Shown: positions 8,025 through 16,745 of the stretch, one piece after another
Layout of the letters: each line of letters starts with the position of its first letter
How positions within the stretch are numbered: position 1 is the stretch's first letter
Assembly: GCF_900107925.1 (NCBI RefSeq)
Contig: NZ_FNUJ01000003.1
Coordinates: forward strand, 372,001 to 436,000
DNA: 64,000 nucleotides
Direction: 5' to 3'
Source of the DNA: Amycolatopsis pretoriensis
Lineage (GTDB): Bacteria; Actinomycetota; Actinomycetes; Mycobacteriales; Pseudonocardiaceae
The notes under the pieces: model-generated
Database searches by the model: none
Told to the model about the DNA's origin: nothing
What the model saw: only the letters and a program-made list of their open reading frames with translations
Position numbers and translations under genes: made by a program

Positions 8025-8717
8025 TCACACCCGGACGAATTGGGCCAGCAGGGCCGGAACCACGGTGTCCCGTCCTGCGTGGGGAAGCACCGCGCGCATG
8101 TTCGCCTCCCCGATCGAACCCACGGTCCAGCCATCGGCGAAAGCCTCGCGAAGCGAATCTTCGTCGATCATCGGGAGCGTCCGCGCCCCCGGGCCGGGCT
8201 CGTCCTCGGCCAACCGGGAAACCGCCTCGGACAGCCGGCTTCCGGAAGCGTGCTGCTCGTCGATACCGAGGACGAACAAGACCGCGTCCGGACGGCACGC
8301 GTGGTGCAGCGCGGCCGCGTACCGGGGCAGCTCCCCGGAACCGAACACATGCGCCATGCCCGAGTCGACGACCGTGTCGAAACATTCCTCGTACCCGGCC
8401 AGTTCCAACGCATCGGCCACGGCGAAAGCGACGTCGATCGCGCGCTCCGCGCTCTTCTGCCGCGCCCGGGAAATCGCTGTCGGCGCGAGGTCGACACCGG
8501 TGACGGCATATCCCTTGCTTGCGAGGAAGAGCGCGTTTTCGCCGGTGCCGCAACCGCAGTCGAGCACCGCACCACGGATCAGGCCGGCCCGTTCGATGTC
8601 GACGAAGGCGGGTTGCGGCCCCGGGATGTCCCAGGGCAGCTGCTCTCCGAGCGCGGTTTCGCCACGGTAGGCGAGGTCGTAGTCGCGATGCCGTGCTTCG
8701 GAACAGAATTCGATCAC
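8025..8717 (-). CDS. class I SAM-dependent methyltransferase
   Basis: A 230-aa methyltransferase with SAM motif I VLDCGCGTGENALFLA near residue 50, the acidic ribose contact VTGVDLAP, and a conserved FDTVVDSGMAHVF segment. It is probably an O- or C-methyltransferase tailoring the polyketide; the class cannot be resolved from sequence alone. The start is GTG 8717, with AAAGGAG nine bases upstream; the alternative upstream frame has no ribosome site. It lies between the TetR gene and LLM 1 on the same strand. Confidence 0.85.
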   Translation of the reverse strand: MIEFCSEARHRDYDLAYRGETALGEQLPWDIPGPQPAFVDIERAGLIRGAVLDCGCGTGENALFLASKGYAVTGVDLAPTAISRARQKSAERAIDVAFAVADALELAGYEECFDTVVDSGMAHVFGSGELPRYAAALHHACRPDAVLFVLGIDEQHASGSRLSEAVSRLAEDEPGPGARTLPMIDEDSLREAFADGWTVGSIGEANMRAVLPHAGRDTVVPALLAQFVRV

Positions 8718-8796
8718 CGGCCGACACTCCTTTCGAGCACCCCGTGAACCGCGATGCGGTCCGACTCCGGCACAGCTCACCGCCACGACCGGTGGG

Positions 8797-9372
8797 TCAG
8801 CAGAAATCAGGCCAGCCACGCCGCAGCCGGGCGAACAGAACCGGCATCGCGGCGCGCGGGTCCCCGCTGTCGTGGCCCAGCTCCACCGCTCCCATCACGT
8901 AGCGCGCCAACGCCGCGGCGGACACGTCGTCGTCGGGCAACCCGGCTTCCTGCGCGATCGCCACCGCCAGCGACTTCTCCCAGCGGCGCCGGATGCGCTC
9001 GAAGTAGTCCCGCAACTGCGGTGTCGCCGCGAGCAGTTCCTGGAACTGTTCCACCGTTGCCCGGTCGACCAGCAGCCCGGCCATCAGGCTTTCGGCTTGC
9101 GCCTCGAGCGCGTCCATGATCGACACGCCTTCGGCGCGCCCCCGGACCATGCCGACGAGCCGCTGCTCGTGCGCCTGGTCCTCGTCGAAGACCAAGGCTT
9201 CCTTGCTCGGGAAGTACGCGAACAGGGTGGAGACCGCCACGTCGGAGGCGTCCGCGATCTCGGCGACCGACACGTTGTCGAACCCGCGCTCCCGGAACAA
9301 CGCGAAGGCCACGTCGGCCAGCCGTTGCCGGGTCTGCGCCTTCTTCCGCTCTCGAAGTCCAGGACCAGGCAT
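8797..9372 (-). CDS. TetR-family repressor of the efflux pump
   Basis: 191 aa. The N-terminal HTH (TRQRLADVAFALFRERGFDNVSVAEIADASDVAVSTLFAYFPSKEAL) is a standard TetR DNA-binding domain; the C-terminal ligand domain is divergent. The gene is divergent from the MFS pump with two dyads between them (9387-9447), the common layout for a product-sensing repressor of an exporter. It may also head a transcript that continues into the methyltransferase 79 bp downstream. Confidence 0.92.
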   Translation of the reverse strand: MPGPGLRERKKAQTRQRLADVAFALFRERGFDNVSVAEIADASDVAVSTLFAYFPSKEALVFDEDQAHEQRLVGMVRGRAEGVSIMDALEAQAESLMAGLLVDRATVEQFQELLAATPQLRDYFERIRRRWEKSLAVAIAQEAGLPDDDVSAAALARYVMGAVELGHDSGDPRAAMPVLFARLRRGWPDFC

Positions 9373-9386
9373 GCGGCCAGCCTACC

Positions 9387-9447
9387 GTAGTCGGAGTCAG
9401 ATTGAAACTACCTTCACGCCATAATCGTTGCTACTGTATTTTCGTAG
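9387..9447. promoter_or_regulatory. probable TetR operators between repressor and MFS pump
   Basis: Two inverted repeats sit in the 100-bp divergent gap: GTAGT (9387-9391) with ACTAC (9407-9411), and CTAC (9431-9434) with GTAG (9444-9447). The element GTAGTC occurs twice as a direct repeat. These are the best candidates for the adjacent repressor's sites. Confidence 0.45.
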
Positions 9448-9472
9448 TCACTTCGACTTTGAGGAGATCCTG

Positions 9473-10993
9473 ATGCAAGTGACCCCGATGCGCCGGTGGG
9501 CGGCGCTCATCGCGCTGGCGCTCGCCGTGCTGGCGACCGCGCTCGACATGACCGTGCTCAACGTCGCGTTGCCGACGCTGGCGCACGACCTGAACGCGAA
9601 CACCTCCGTCCTGCAGTGGTTCGCGTCCGCCTACACGCTGACGGTCTCGGCGGTGATGCTGCCGATCGGCGCCCTCGGCGACCGGTACGGCCGGCGCAAG
9701 CTGCTCCTCGCGGCGCTGCTGGTGTTCGGCCTGGCCTCGGCCTGGTGCGCCTACTCGACCAGCTCCGGGGAACTGATCGCCGCCCGCGTCGCGCTCGGCC
9801 TCGGCGGCGCGGCGATCATGCCGTTGTCGATGGCGCAGATGCCGGTGCTGTTCCCGAACCCGCGCGAGCGCGACCGCGCCATGGCCGTGTGGATCGCCGC
9901 GCTGGCGGTGGGCATGCCGCTCGGCCCCTTGCTCGGCGGCTGGCTGCTCGAGCACTTCTGGTGGGGCTCGGTGTTCATCATCAACGTGCCCTTGACGGTC
10001 ATCGCCATCGCCGCTGTCGTGGCGCTGGTCCCCGAGTCCCGCAGCAGCACCGCGCGTCGCCTGGACCTGCTCGGCACGGCACTGTCGAGCCTCGGCCTCG
10101 TCGGCGTCACCTACGGGTTCATCCGAGCGGGCGAACAGGGCTGGAGCGACCCGCCGGTGACCGTCTCCCTCCTCGCGGGCGTGGTCTTCCTCGGCCTGTT
10201 CCTCGTCTGGCAACGCCGGGCGCGGCACGCCCTGATCGACCTGAGCCTGTTCTCGGACAACGGGTTCCGCTGGGGAACGCTCTACTCCGTGCTCAACGCG
10301 TTCGCCATGTTCGGCGTGGTGTTCACCGTGCCGATGTACTTCCAAGGCGTGCTCGGCACCGACGCTTTCGGCAGCGGCCTGCGCTTGCTGCCGATGGTCG
10401 CGGGCATGTTGGTGGCCAACGGCGTTTCCGAGCCGCTCAAGGACAAACTGGGGGCGCGCAGGGTGCTGCTCGCCGGCTTCGGCATCAGCACGGCGGGCAT
10501 GGCACTCGGCGCCTTCACCACGGCGTCCACCGGGTACTGGTTCACCGCGGTGTGGACGGCCGTCCTGGGGGTCGGCATCGGCCTCGTGATGATCACCTCG
10601 ATGGCGCTGGCGCTGGGATCGCTGGACGACGAACGCTCCGGCGTCGGCTCGGCGCTGATCACGGTGCTGCGCAACGCCGGTATGACACTCGGCCCGGCCG
10701 TGCTCGGCACCGTCGCGATGACCCGCTACCACGACCGGCTCGGGGCACTCGACACCGAACCGATCCGCGACAGCGTGATCGCCGGCGTCGGCGTCGCGAA
10801 CCAAGCCCACGACGGCGCGATGCTGGCCCAGGTCCACTCCGCCTTCACGAGCGGCATGAGCCTGCTGCTGGCGATCTGCGCCGGCATCTGCGCCGTGTCG
10901 GCGGGGCTCGTCGCGATCACCACCCGGCGCACCCCGCCGAGCCCGGTCGAGGCCGGTGCGCGGGAGGCCGGCGTCAAGGCCGGTACCCAGTAA
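9473..10993 (+). CDS. MFS drug exporter, 14-TM EmrB/QacA (DHA2) family
   Basis: A 506-aa polytopic membrane protein. TM1 carries the DHA2 motif LDMTVLNVALPTLAHDL, the loop 2-3 motif A GALGDRYGRRKLL is intact, and motif C-like glycines appear in GMPLGPLLGGWLLEHF. About 14 hydrophobic segments fit the family. ATG 9473 follows GAGGAGATCCTG; an upstream in-frame start is poorly placed. Expected role: proton-driven export of the cluster's product and self-resistance, under the divergent TetR repressor. It is followed by the SnoaL-like gene after 36 bp. Confidence 0.93.
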   Translation: MQVTPMRRWAALIALALAVLATALDMTVLNVALPTLAHDLNANTSVLQWFASAYTLTVSAVMLPIGALGDRYGRRKLLLAALLVFGLASAWCAYSTSSGELIAARVALGLGGAAIMPLSMAQMPVLFPNPRERDRAMAVWIAALAVGMPLGPLLGGWLLEHFWWGSVFIINVPLTVIAIAAVVALVPESRSSTARRLDLLGTALSSLGLVGVTYGFIRAGEQGWSDPPVTVSLLAGVVFLGLFLVWQRRARHALIDLSLFSDNGFRWGTLYSVLNAFAMFGVVFTVPMYFQGVLGTDAFGSGLRLLPMVAGMLVANGVSEPLKDKLGARRVLLAGFGISTAGMALGAFTTASTGYWFTAVWTAVLGVGIGLVMITSMALALGSLDDERSGVGSALITVLRNAGMTLGPAVLGTVAMTRYHDRLGALDTEPIRDSVIAGVGVANQAHDGAMLAQVHSAFTSGMSLLLAICAGICAVSAGLVAITTRRTPPSPVEAGAREAGVKAGTQ

Positions 10994-11029
10994 CGAGTCC
11001 AGCCAGATCCGAACAGAGGGGAATTTTCG

Positions 11030-11524
11030 ATGAAATCGGAAGCCATCGCCACCGGAACCATCAGCCCGGCCGACCGCACGGCGATCATCGAGCTCTTGAG
11101 CCGCTACTACGCGGCGATCGACGACAACCGCCTCGACCGCGCGGCGGTGGAAGCCGTCTTCGCGCCCGACGGCAAGCTGATCAACCCGGCCGGCGTCGAG
11201 TTCGCGGGCTGGGACAAGATCCTGGACCGCGAGACCACCAACTTCGCCCAGTTCCGGTCGACCCACCACGTGACCGGCGACCACATCGTCGAACTCGACG
11301 GCGAGCACGCGCGGATGCGGGCCAACATGATCGCGATGCACCTGTGGACCGCCGAGGGCAGTGACCCCTACTCGCTGCAGAACCACTTCATCTCCGGCGG
11401 CGTCTTCCACGCGCTCGCGGCCCGGACGTCCGCCGGCTGGCGGCTGAGCGAGCTGTCCTTGAACATCACCTGGCGCGACGGCGCGGGGCCGCCGCTGCTG
11501 ATCGACTTCGCCGCGATGGCTTAG
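11030..11524 (+). CDS. SnoaL-like / NTF2-fold protein
   Basis: A 164-aa cone-fold protein. The helical start (DRTAIIELLSRYYAAIDDNRLDRAAVEAVFAPDGKLI) is typical of SnoaL_4-type NTF2 domains, and His pairs occur in STHHVTGDHIVEL. In aromatic polyketide clusters such proteins act as cyclases, hydroxylases or accessory factors. It is cotranscribed with the MFS pump, with GAGGGGAA upstream of ATG 11030. A perfect 16-bp terminator stem follows. The exact chemistry is not deducible. Confidence 0.82.
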   Translation: MKSEAIATGTISPADRTAIIELLSRYYAAIDDNRLDRAAVEAVFAPDGKLINPAGVEFAGWDKILDRETTNFAQFRSTHHVTGDHIVELDGEHARMRANMIAMHLWTAEGSDPYSLQNHFISGGVFHALAARTSAGWRLSELSLNITWRDGAGPPLLIDFAAMA

Positions 11525-11545
11525 CGGCGACGTCCGAACCCAGGT

Positions 11546-11583
11546 CTGTGCCCCGCTACCGTCCGTCCGGTAGCGGGGCACAG
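11546..11583. terminator. bidirectional terminator, 16-bp perfect stem
   Basis: Left arm CTGTGCCCCGCTACCG (11546-11561) and right arm CGGTAGCGGGGCACAG (11568-11583) enclose a six-base loop. It lies between the convergent SnoaL-like and aromatase/cyclase genes and can serve both. Confidence 0.85.
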
Positions 11584-11600
11584 GCTCTTCGCCGGTTTTC

Positions 11601-12539
11601 CTACCGGCGCCTTGCTTCGGCGTACTGCTTCGCGTGCTCGAGCGTGACGCGGCTGTTGCCGCTCAGCGCGTCTTGGACGTGCTTCCTCGCGTCGGACACC
11701 GCGGCGTCTTCACCGAGCACCGGCGCGATGTTGCCGGCGTCGAGCACCACCGTGTGCTGTGACGACACCGTGACTCCGCCGTCGCGCGGCGCGACGGTCC
11801 AGCACCCGGTGTGCACCGACAACAACGACGGCAAGGTCACCTGCTTGTAGGCGAGGCAGTGGTTCGGCAGCGGCACCCGGTAGGACTTCGTCGTGTGGGT
11901 GGCGCCGTGCGCACGAGTGTCCATCTCCAGGGTCTGCACCCCGTCCGGCTCCCGCACCAGCTTCACCTTCGCCACGTGCGGCAGCCGTTCCGGCCACAGG
12001 TCGGCACGGTCGATGAAGTCGTACACGTCCTGCGCGCCACCGTCGACCTCGACCGTGTCCTCGAACGAGAACGCGAGCTCTTCACCGGCCCGCGCGGCTT
12101 CGAGGTGCGTCCGCAGTGCCTCGAGTTCGGCCCGCGAGTTGCGGTCGACGGTTTCCTCGATCCAGGCCACCTCCTCCGGGCTGACGGCTTCGTAGTCGTG
12201 GACCAGCCGGACCCGGGACTGCCCGTCGCCGGTGGTCCCGATGATCCACTCACCGCCCATCGAGGCGATCGGGGCGGCGCTGACCTCCTGCCGGAACGCG
12301 ATCCGCAGCTCCTCCGGGAAGAGGTCGCGCCGCGAGATCCAGTTCTTGACCACGCCGTTGGCGGTCGCCCAGATGCGGATGCGTTCCGTGCGCTCGTCGC
12401 CCTCGAGCCGATCGACGTGGACGGTCGGCGGGAAGACGTGCGGCCACTGCCGGACGTCGGCGAGGAGCCGGTACACCGATCCGGCGGCCGCCGCGACCGT
12501 GATCTCGTGCTGTGTTCCGTGTCGCCCGGACAAGGTCAT
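11601..12539 (-). CDS. polyketide aromatase/cyclase, two SRPBCC domains
   Basis: A 312-aa didomain aromatase/cyclase, close to the ActVII length (about 316 aa). Domain 1 begins HEITVAAAAGSVYRLLADVRQWPHVFPPTVHV. Domain 2 begins EDTVEVDGGAQDVYDFIDRADLWPERLPHVAKV. Both are START/Bet v1-like, as in ARO/CYCs that dehydrate and aromatise the first ring after C-9 reduction. This agrees with the ActIII-type KR in the cluster. ATG 12539 overlaps the stop of the preceding cyclase (ATGA), so the two are translationally coupled. Confidence 0.94.
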   Translation of the reverse strand: MTLSGRHGTQHEITVAAAAGSVYRLLADVRQWPHVFPPTVHVDRLEGDERTERIRIWATANGVVKNWISRRDLFPEELRIAFRQEVSAAPIASMGGEWIIGTTGDGQSRVRLVHDYEAVSPEEVAWIEETVDRNSRAELEALRTHLEAARAGEELAFSFEDTVEVDGGAQDVYDFIDRADLWPERLPHVAKVKLVREPDGVQTLEMDTRAHGATHTTKSYRVPLPNHCLAYKQVTLPSLLSVHTGCWTVAPRDGGVTVSSQHTVVLDAGNIAPVLGEDAAVSDARKHVQDALSGNSRVTLEHAKQYAEARRR

Positions 12540-13222
12540 GCCGCTGCCTCCCAGTGGTAGAACCGCGTCGCGATTTGATCGGCCGTCGAACGCCAGGTAC
12601 CGGGGTCGTAGACAGTCATGTGGGGATCGAGCTCCCGGCAGATCTCGATGAAGCGCGGATCCTTTTCCTTCCACGCCTCGGCGATCACGGCCTTCCCGTT
12701 CTGCTCCGGGAAGTCCTGGATGTGGAAGTACACCCCGTGGTGGGTGAACAGCTGGCGCCGGTGCGTACCCATCCGGTACGGGAAATCGGTGGCGTCCAGC
12801 CCCGCGAACAGGGCGGCGACCTCCGGCCGGGCGCTCTGGTCCATCCTGTTCACGACGATCGTGCTGTGCGTCGAACCGGCGGCGGTATCCTTCCACCCGC
12901 GCTGCTGCCACAGGTAGAACGGCGTGGCCGCGGAATCCGCCGCGCCGCGCCAGCTGTCCGGCCGCAGCGGGGCGACCAGTGCGTTCAGCTTCTGCTGGTG
13001 CGTCACCACCCGGGGGTCGGTCTTCAGCACCTCGATCTGCGCGTCGTCGGGTTCCCGACCGAAGTCGACGACGTTGATGTGCAGGTCGTGGTAGGTGTAC
13101 ATCTGCCGTTTGCGGACACCGGCCAGGTGCGGCAGATCCGAAGCGTCGAACCGGGCGAAGAGATCGGACACCGCCGGCGCCGCGTCCGCGTCCATGGTCC
13201 CGACGAATACCACGCTGTGCAT
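12536..13222 (-). CDS. tandem TcmI-type polyketide cyclase
   Basis: 228 aa made of two TcmI-like halves of about 110 residues each. Half 1 has LAGVRKRQMYTYHDLHINVVDF and ends near TPFYLWQQ. Half 2 has RMGTHRRQLFTHHGVYFHIQDF and ends RFYHWEA. Both match the TcmI pattern of R-R-x-L-F followed by H-D-L-Y-M-H. Single-domain TcmI proteins close later rings of the aromatic scaffold; a fused pair is less common. ATG 13222 has GAGGGG upstream and follows the P450 by 24 bp. Confidence 0.87.
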   Translation of the reverse strand: MHSVVFVGTMDADAAPAVSDLFARFDASDLPHLAGVRKRQMYTYHDLHINVVDFGREPDDAQIEVLKTDPRVVTHQQKLNALVAPLRPDSWRGAADSAATPFYLWQQRGWKDTAAGSTHSTIVVNRMDQSARPEVAALFAGLDATDFPYRMGTHRRQLFTHHGVYFHIQDFPEQNGKAVIAEAWKEKDPRFIEICRELDPHMTVYDPGTWRSTADQIATRFYHWEAAA

Positions 13223-13246
13223 AGCTTTCCCCTCGACTCGCGTAGG

Positions 13247-14452
13247 TCACCAGGTGACGGGCAATTCGTGCACGCCGTAGATCAGTCCCTTGTTCTTGAA
13301 CTTCAGCTCGCCGAAATCCACCGCCAGCCGCAACCCGGGCACCCGCCGGATCAGCGTTTCGAAAACGATCCGCAGCTCGTGCCGGACGAGGTTCGCGCCG
13401 AGACACTGGTGCGGGCCGTACCCGAACGCGAGATGGCTGCGGGCGTTGGCCCGGTTGACGTTCAACGCCCCGGGATCGGTGAACACCGAGCTGTCGCGAT
13501 TGGCCGCGTAGACGTTGGCGACCACACCCTCGCCGGCCCGGACGAGCACCCCGCCGACCTCCACATCCGCCGTCGCGAGGCGAGGCGGACCGAAGTCGAG
13601 CACGGAGAAGTACCGGAGGATCTCCTCCACCGCGAGCGGGACCTTGCCGGGATCGGCGGCCAGTTCGGCCAGCTGATCGGGCTCGGACAGCAGAGCGAGC
13701 ACCCCGAGGGCGATCGTGTCCGTCGTCGTTTCCTGGCCGGCGATCATCAGCAGGACGGCCAGGCTCGAGAGGCCGGCGACGTCGACCTCGCCGCGCTCCC
13801 GGCGTTGCTGCGCGATCTGCCTGCTGAGCAGGTCGTCGCCGGGGTGCTCCACCTTCGCGGCGACCAGCGAGTCCATGTACTCCCGCAGCTCTTCGGCGAA
13901 CCGCACCCGTTCCTCGGCGCTGATGTCGTGCCGGACCGAGCGGGAGGTCAGGTTCTGGAACCGGTCGTAGTCGGTGTGGTCGATGCCGACCAGCCGCGCG
14001 GTGAGCATCGACGGTACCGGCATCGCCACCGACCGGATCAGATCGGCGGGCCGCGGCGACGCGAGCAGGTTGTCGACGGCGGTGTCCACGGACTGCTGGA
14101 TGTGCGGGGTCAACGCCGCTATGCGCCTGGTGGAGAACTCGCTGATCACCGCGCGGCGCGCGGCGGCGTGTTCCTCGCCGTCCATGTTGACCATGAAACG
14201 TTCGCTCTTGTCCAGCCCTTCCTTCTGGCCGACCACGAACACCGGGTAGTCGGGGGCGGACTTGTCCGAGCTGAACCGGCGGTCGTTGAGGACGGCACGC
14301 ACGTCCTCGTACCGGGTCAGGAGCCAGGCCGGACGCCCGTCGACCATGCGGATACCGCGGACGGGCTGCTCGGCGCGGGACTCGGTGTAGATGTGCGGTT
14401 CGGTGAACGGACACTCGCGATGAAACGGAAACTGAGGCGGCTCGGTCGTCAT
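13247..14452 (-). CDS. cytochrome P450
   Basis: A 401-aa bacterial class I P450. It has I-helix AGQETT (238-243), K-helix ExxR (E277-R280), and the heme loop FGYGPHQCLG with the thiolate ligand C350. The sequence lacks a membrane anchor, as expected. It would hydroxylate, epoxidise or couple the aromatic intermediate. ATG 14452 has GGAGGAAG upstream. It is first in a minus-strand operon with the TcmI-type cyclase and the ARO/CYC. No ferredoxin gene is present, so electron transfer proteins come from elsewhere. Confidence 0.95.
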   Translation of the reverse strand: MTTEPPQFPFHRECPFTEPHIYTESRAEQPVRGIRMVDGRPAWLLTRYEDVRAVLNDRRFSSDKSAPDYPVFVVGQKEGLDKSERFMVNMDGEEHAAARRAVISEFSTRRIAALTPHIQQSVDTAVDNLLASPRPADLIRSVAMPVPSMLTARLVGIDHTDYDRFQNLTSRSVRHDISAEERVRFAEELREYMDSLVAAKVEHPGDDLLSRQIAQQRRERGEVDVAGLSSLAVLLMIAGQETTTDTIALGVLALLSEPDQLAELAADPGKVPLAVEEILRYFSVLDFGPPRLATADVEVGGVLVRAGEGVVANVYAANRDSSVFTDPGALNVNRANARSHLAFGYGPHQCLGANLVRHELRIVFETLIRRVPGLRLAVDFGELKFKNKGLIYGVHELPVTW

Positions 14453-14577
14453 GGGGCTTCCTCCGGCAAGAGATTCCACTCTTTCAGAATCATCGTACGA
14501 GACCACCTCCGGTTACGATTACAAGAAAACTTGAAATTGACTGCATAATTATTTGACACACCTGGCCATCAACTGAA

Positions 14578-14605
14578 TTGACGCTGCCAAGAATGCCTGG
14601 ATAAA
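14578..14605 (+). promoter_or_regulatory. promoter of LLM 2
   Basis: TTGACG (14578-14583) and GATAAA (14600-14605) are 16 bp apart in an AT-rich divergent gap (14453-14614). A start site about 7 bases downstream would fall next to ATG 14615, implying a leaderless transcript, which agrees with the absence of a clear ribosome site. Confidence 0.45.
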
Positions 14606-14614
14606 ATCGTGATC

Positions 14615-15601
14615 ATGAGTATTCAGCTCGGATACCACATCGCGTCATTCAATCACGAAATCTCGCTGACCGAGTTGTTTTCCGCCGTCACCGCTCAAGC
14701 GCGTGCCGCGGAAAACGCCGGATTCGACGTGCTGACGGTCAGCGATCACCTCTACCAGCCGCCCCTCATCGGCGAACCCGACGAGCCGATCCTCGAGGCG
14801 TACACGACCCTGGCGGCGTTGGCGGCCACCACCACGCGGATCCAGCTCTCGGCCATGGTGACCGGCAACCTCTTCCGCAACCCGGCGTTGCTGGCCAAAA
14901 TCGTCACCACCCTCGACGTGATCAGCGGCGGACGGGCGGTGCTCGGCATCGGCGCGGGCTGGTTCGAGCTGGAACACCGCGGCTACGGATTCGACTTCGG
15001 CACCGCGGCGGACCGGGCCGACCGCCTGGAGGAGGCGCTGCGGATCGCGGTGCCGATGCTGCGCGGAGGCCGTCCGACGCTGAACGGAACCTGGTACCGC
15101 GCCGAGAACGCCATCAACGAGCCCCGCCTGCGCGATGACCTTCCCGTGCTGGTCGGCGGCGGCGGCGAACGCCGGACTTTCGCGTCCGCCGCACGCCACG
15201 CCGACCACCTCAACATCATCTGCAACCCGGCCGAACTCCCCCGCAAGATGCGGGCCCTGCGAGACCGGTGCGCGGAGGCCGGGCGCGATCCCGAGACGCT
15301 GGAAGTCAGCTTCGCGACCCCGATGATGATCGACGAGGACGGGGACCGCGCCCGGAAGCGGCTGCGCGACCTGGTTCTCCGTTCCGGCGTCGACATCGCT
15401 CGGCTGTCCGGCACCGAGCGCGCCGCCGCCACGGACCGGTTCTTCGTCGGCACCCCCGCCGAGGTCGCCGACCAGATCAGGACCAAGGTCTTCGCCCACG
15501 GCGTGCGCGGGCTGATGGTGAACCTCCTGGCCGACGGCCACGAGCCGGGTGTCATCGAGCTCGCCGGACGCACCCTGGCCCCGCTGGTGCGAGACTGCTG
15601 A
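14615..15601 (+). CDS. luciferase-like (LLM) F420/flavin-dependent oxidoreductase 2
   Basis: 328 aa with the luciferase-like TIM barrel: LTVSDHLYQPPLIG near the N-terminus, AVLGIGAGWFELEH (cofactor site), LPVLVGGGGERRT, and the C-terminal FVGTPAEVADQIRTKV that marks the F420-dependent LLM subgroup. It is likely a second redox tailoring enzyme of the cluster. ATG 14615 is preferred over the in-frame GTG at 14609 because the predicted promoter places the transcript start almost at the ATG. It is divergent from the P450 operon and convergent with the second SDR. Confidence 0.88.
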   Translation: MSIQLGYHIASFNHEISLTELFSAVTAQARAAENAGFDVLTVSDHLYQPPLIGEPDEPILEAYTTLAALAATTTRIQLSAMVTGNLFRNPALLAKIVTTLDVISGGRAVLGIGAGWFELEHRGYGFDFGTAADRADRLEEALRIAVPMLRGGRPTLNGTWYRAENAINEPRLRDDLPVLVGGGGERRTFASAARHADHLNIICNPAELPRKMRALRDRCAEAGRDPETLEVSFATPMMIDEDGDRARKRLRDLVLRSGVDIARLSGTERAAATDRFFVGTPAEVADQIRTKVFAHGVRGLMVNLLADGHEPGVIELAGRTLAPLVRDC

Positions 15602-15622
15602 GCCGCCCGGGCCCGCCGTTCG

Positions 15623-16372
15623 TCAGAGCGTCAGGCCCCCGTCGGCGGTGATGGTGGCGCCGGTGATGAAGCCGGCCTCCTCCGAGGAAAGGTGGGCCAC
15701 CAGCGAGGCGATCTCGGCCGGCGACCCGAACCGCCCGAGCGCCACCAGCGGCAACAACGGGATGTCCATCGGCCCGTCCGCACCGTCCGCGTCGAGCATG
15801 TCGGTTTCGATGGGGCCGGGCTCGATCAGGTTCACCGTTATCCCGTACTCGCCGAGGTCGCGCGCCAGCCCCTTGGTGAGGCCGCACAACGCCGATTTGC
15901 TCATCCCGTAGAGCGTGCCCATCGGTTGCGGGAACCAGCGGGCGCCGATGCTGCCGATGTTGATGATCCGCCCACCCGCGCGCAGGTACTTCGCGGCCGC
16001 CTGTGCCCCGATCAGCGCGGCACGGACGTTGACCGCCAGAATCCGGTCGATCTGCTCGAGCGTGATCTTGGGAAGTTCCTCGCCCATCAGGATTCCGGCG
16101 TTGTTGACGAGGATGTCGAGCCTGCCGAACTCGGCCGCCGCACTGTCGATCGCCGCCGCTTGGGCGGCCGGATCCGCGGCGTCGGCACGGATCGCGACGG
16201 CCCGCCCGCCGCGGGATTCGATCTGCCGCACGACCTTTCCGGCCTCCTCCGCCGAATTCAGGTACGTGAAGGCGACGCGCACCCCGGCGTCGGCCAGCCG
16301 GATCGTCGTCGCCGCGCCGATTCCGCGGCTTCCTCCGGTGACCACCGCTGCTTTACCGGCCAAATTCGACAT
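15623..16372 (-). CDS. SDR-family oxidoreductase (FabG-like), second reductase of the cluster
   Basis: 249 aa with TGGSRGIG, LVNNAGIL, catalytic Ser in NIGSIGA and YGMSK, and a C-terminal ITGATITADGGLTL typical of FabG-like SDRs. It differs from the ActIII-type KR (no PGG groove motif), so it is more likely a late-acting reductase on a cyclised intermediate. ATG 16372 has AAAGGAAC upstream and starts inside the last codons of the lipocalin-like gene (20-bp overlap). It is the last gene of the KS-CLF operon. Confidence 0.9.
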   Translation of the reverse strand: MSNLAGKAAVVTGGSRGIGAATTIRLADAGVRVAFTYLNSAEEAGKVVRQIESRGGRAVAIRADAADPAAQAAAIDSAAAEFGRLDILVNNAGILMGEELPKITLEQIDRILAVNVRAALIGAQAAAKYLRAGGRIINIGSIGARWFPQPMGTLYGMSKSALCGLTKGLARDLGEYGITVNLIEPGPIETDMLDADGADGPMDIPLLPLVALGRFGSPAEIASLVAHLSSEEAGFITGATITADGGLTL

Positions 16373-16745
16373 CTCGGGTTCCTTTGCCTCGAAGCTCACC
16401 GTTTTCCCGGCGCCAGACGACCACGCGGCGCCGGCGTGGGCCGGCCGTGGTGATGTGCAGCCGGTCGCCGTCCAATTCCGCGACGCGCTCCTGTTCCGTG
16501 CCCACCCAGTCGGCTCTCGACGACACGACGATCCGGTGGACCAGCCGGTCGCCCTCGATGCGCCAGCGACCGGCGTAACCCATGAACCGCGGTTCGCCCG
16601 GAGACGCTCGCATCATGCTGACGCTCAGGTACCCGTCCGGCAGGTACAGCAGGAACCCGGCGGGCCGCGGGCCCAGCGGTCCGGCGGGATCGCCGAACGT
16701 CTCGAGCTCCCACGCGCCGACGAGCTCGTCCGGCGCCGGCGTCAC
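16353..16745 (-). CDS. lipocalin-like domain protein
   Basis: 130 aa resembling the lipocalin-like family: LVGAWELETFGDP at the start, GFLLYLPDGYLSVSMM, and YAGRWRIEGDRLVHRIVVSS, i.e. a small beta-barrel. The start is GTG 16745, which overlaps the CLF stop as GTGA, so translation is coupled. Proteins of this kind occur in polyketide clusters as putative cyclase or dehydratase helpers; the function is unproven. The downstream SDR overlaps its 3' end. Confidence 0.75.
   Translation of the reverse strand: MTPAPDELVGAWELETFGDPAGPLGPRPAGFLLYLPDGYLSVSMMRASPGEPRFMGYAGRWRIEGDRLVHRIVVSSRADWVGTEQERVAELDGDRLHITTAGPRRRRVVVWRRENGELRGKGTRDVEFGR

Noticed and set aside
9431..11581. Long minus-strand frame opposite the MFS gene
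   Set aside because: His/Asp/Arg-rich low-complexity translation with no domain; the plus-strand MFS and SnoaL-like proteins are clear.
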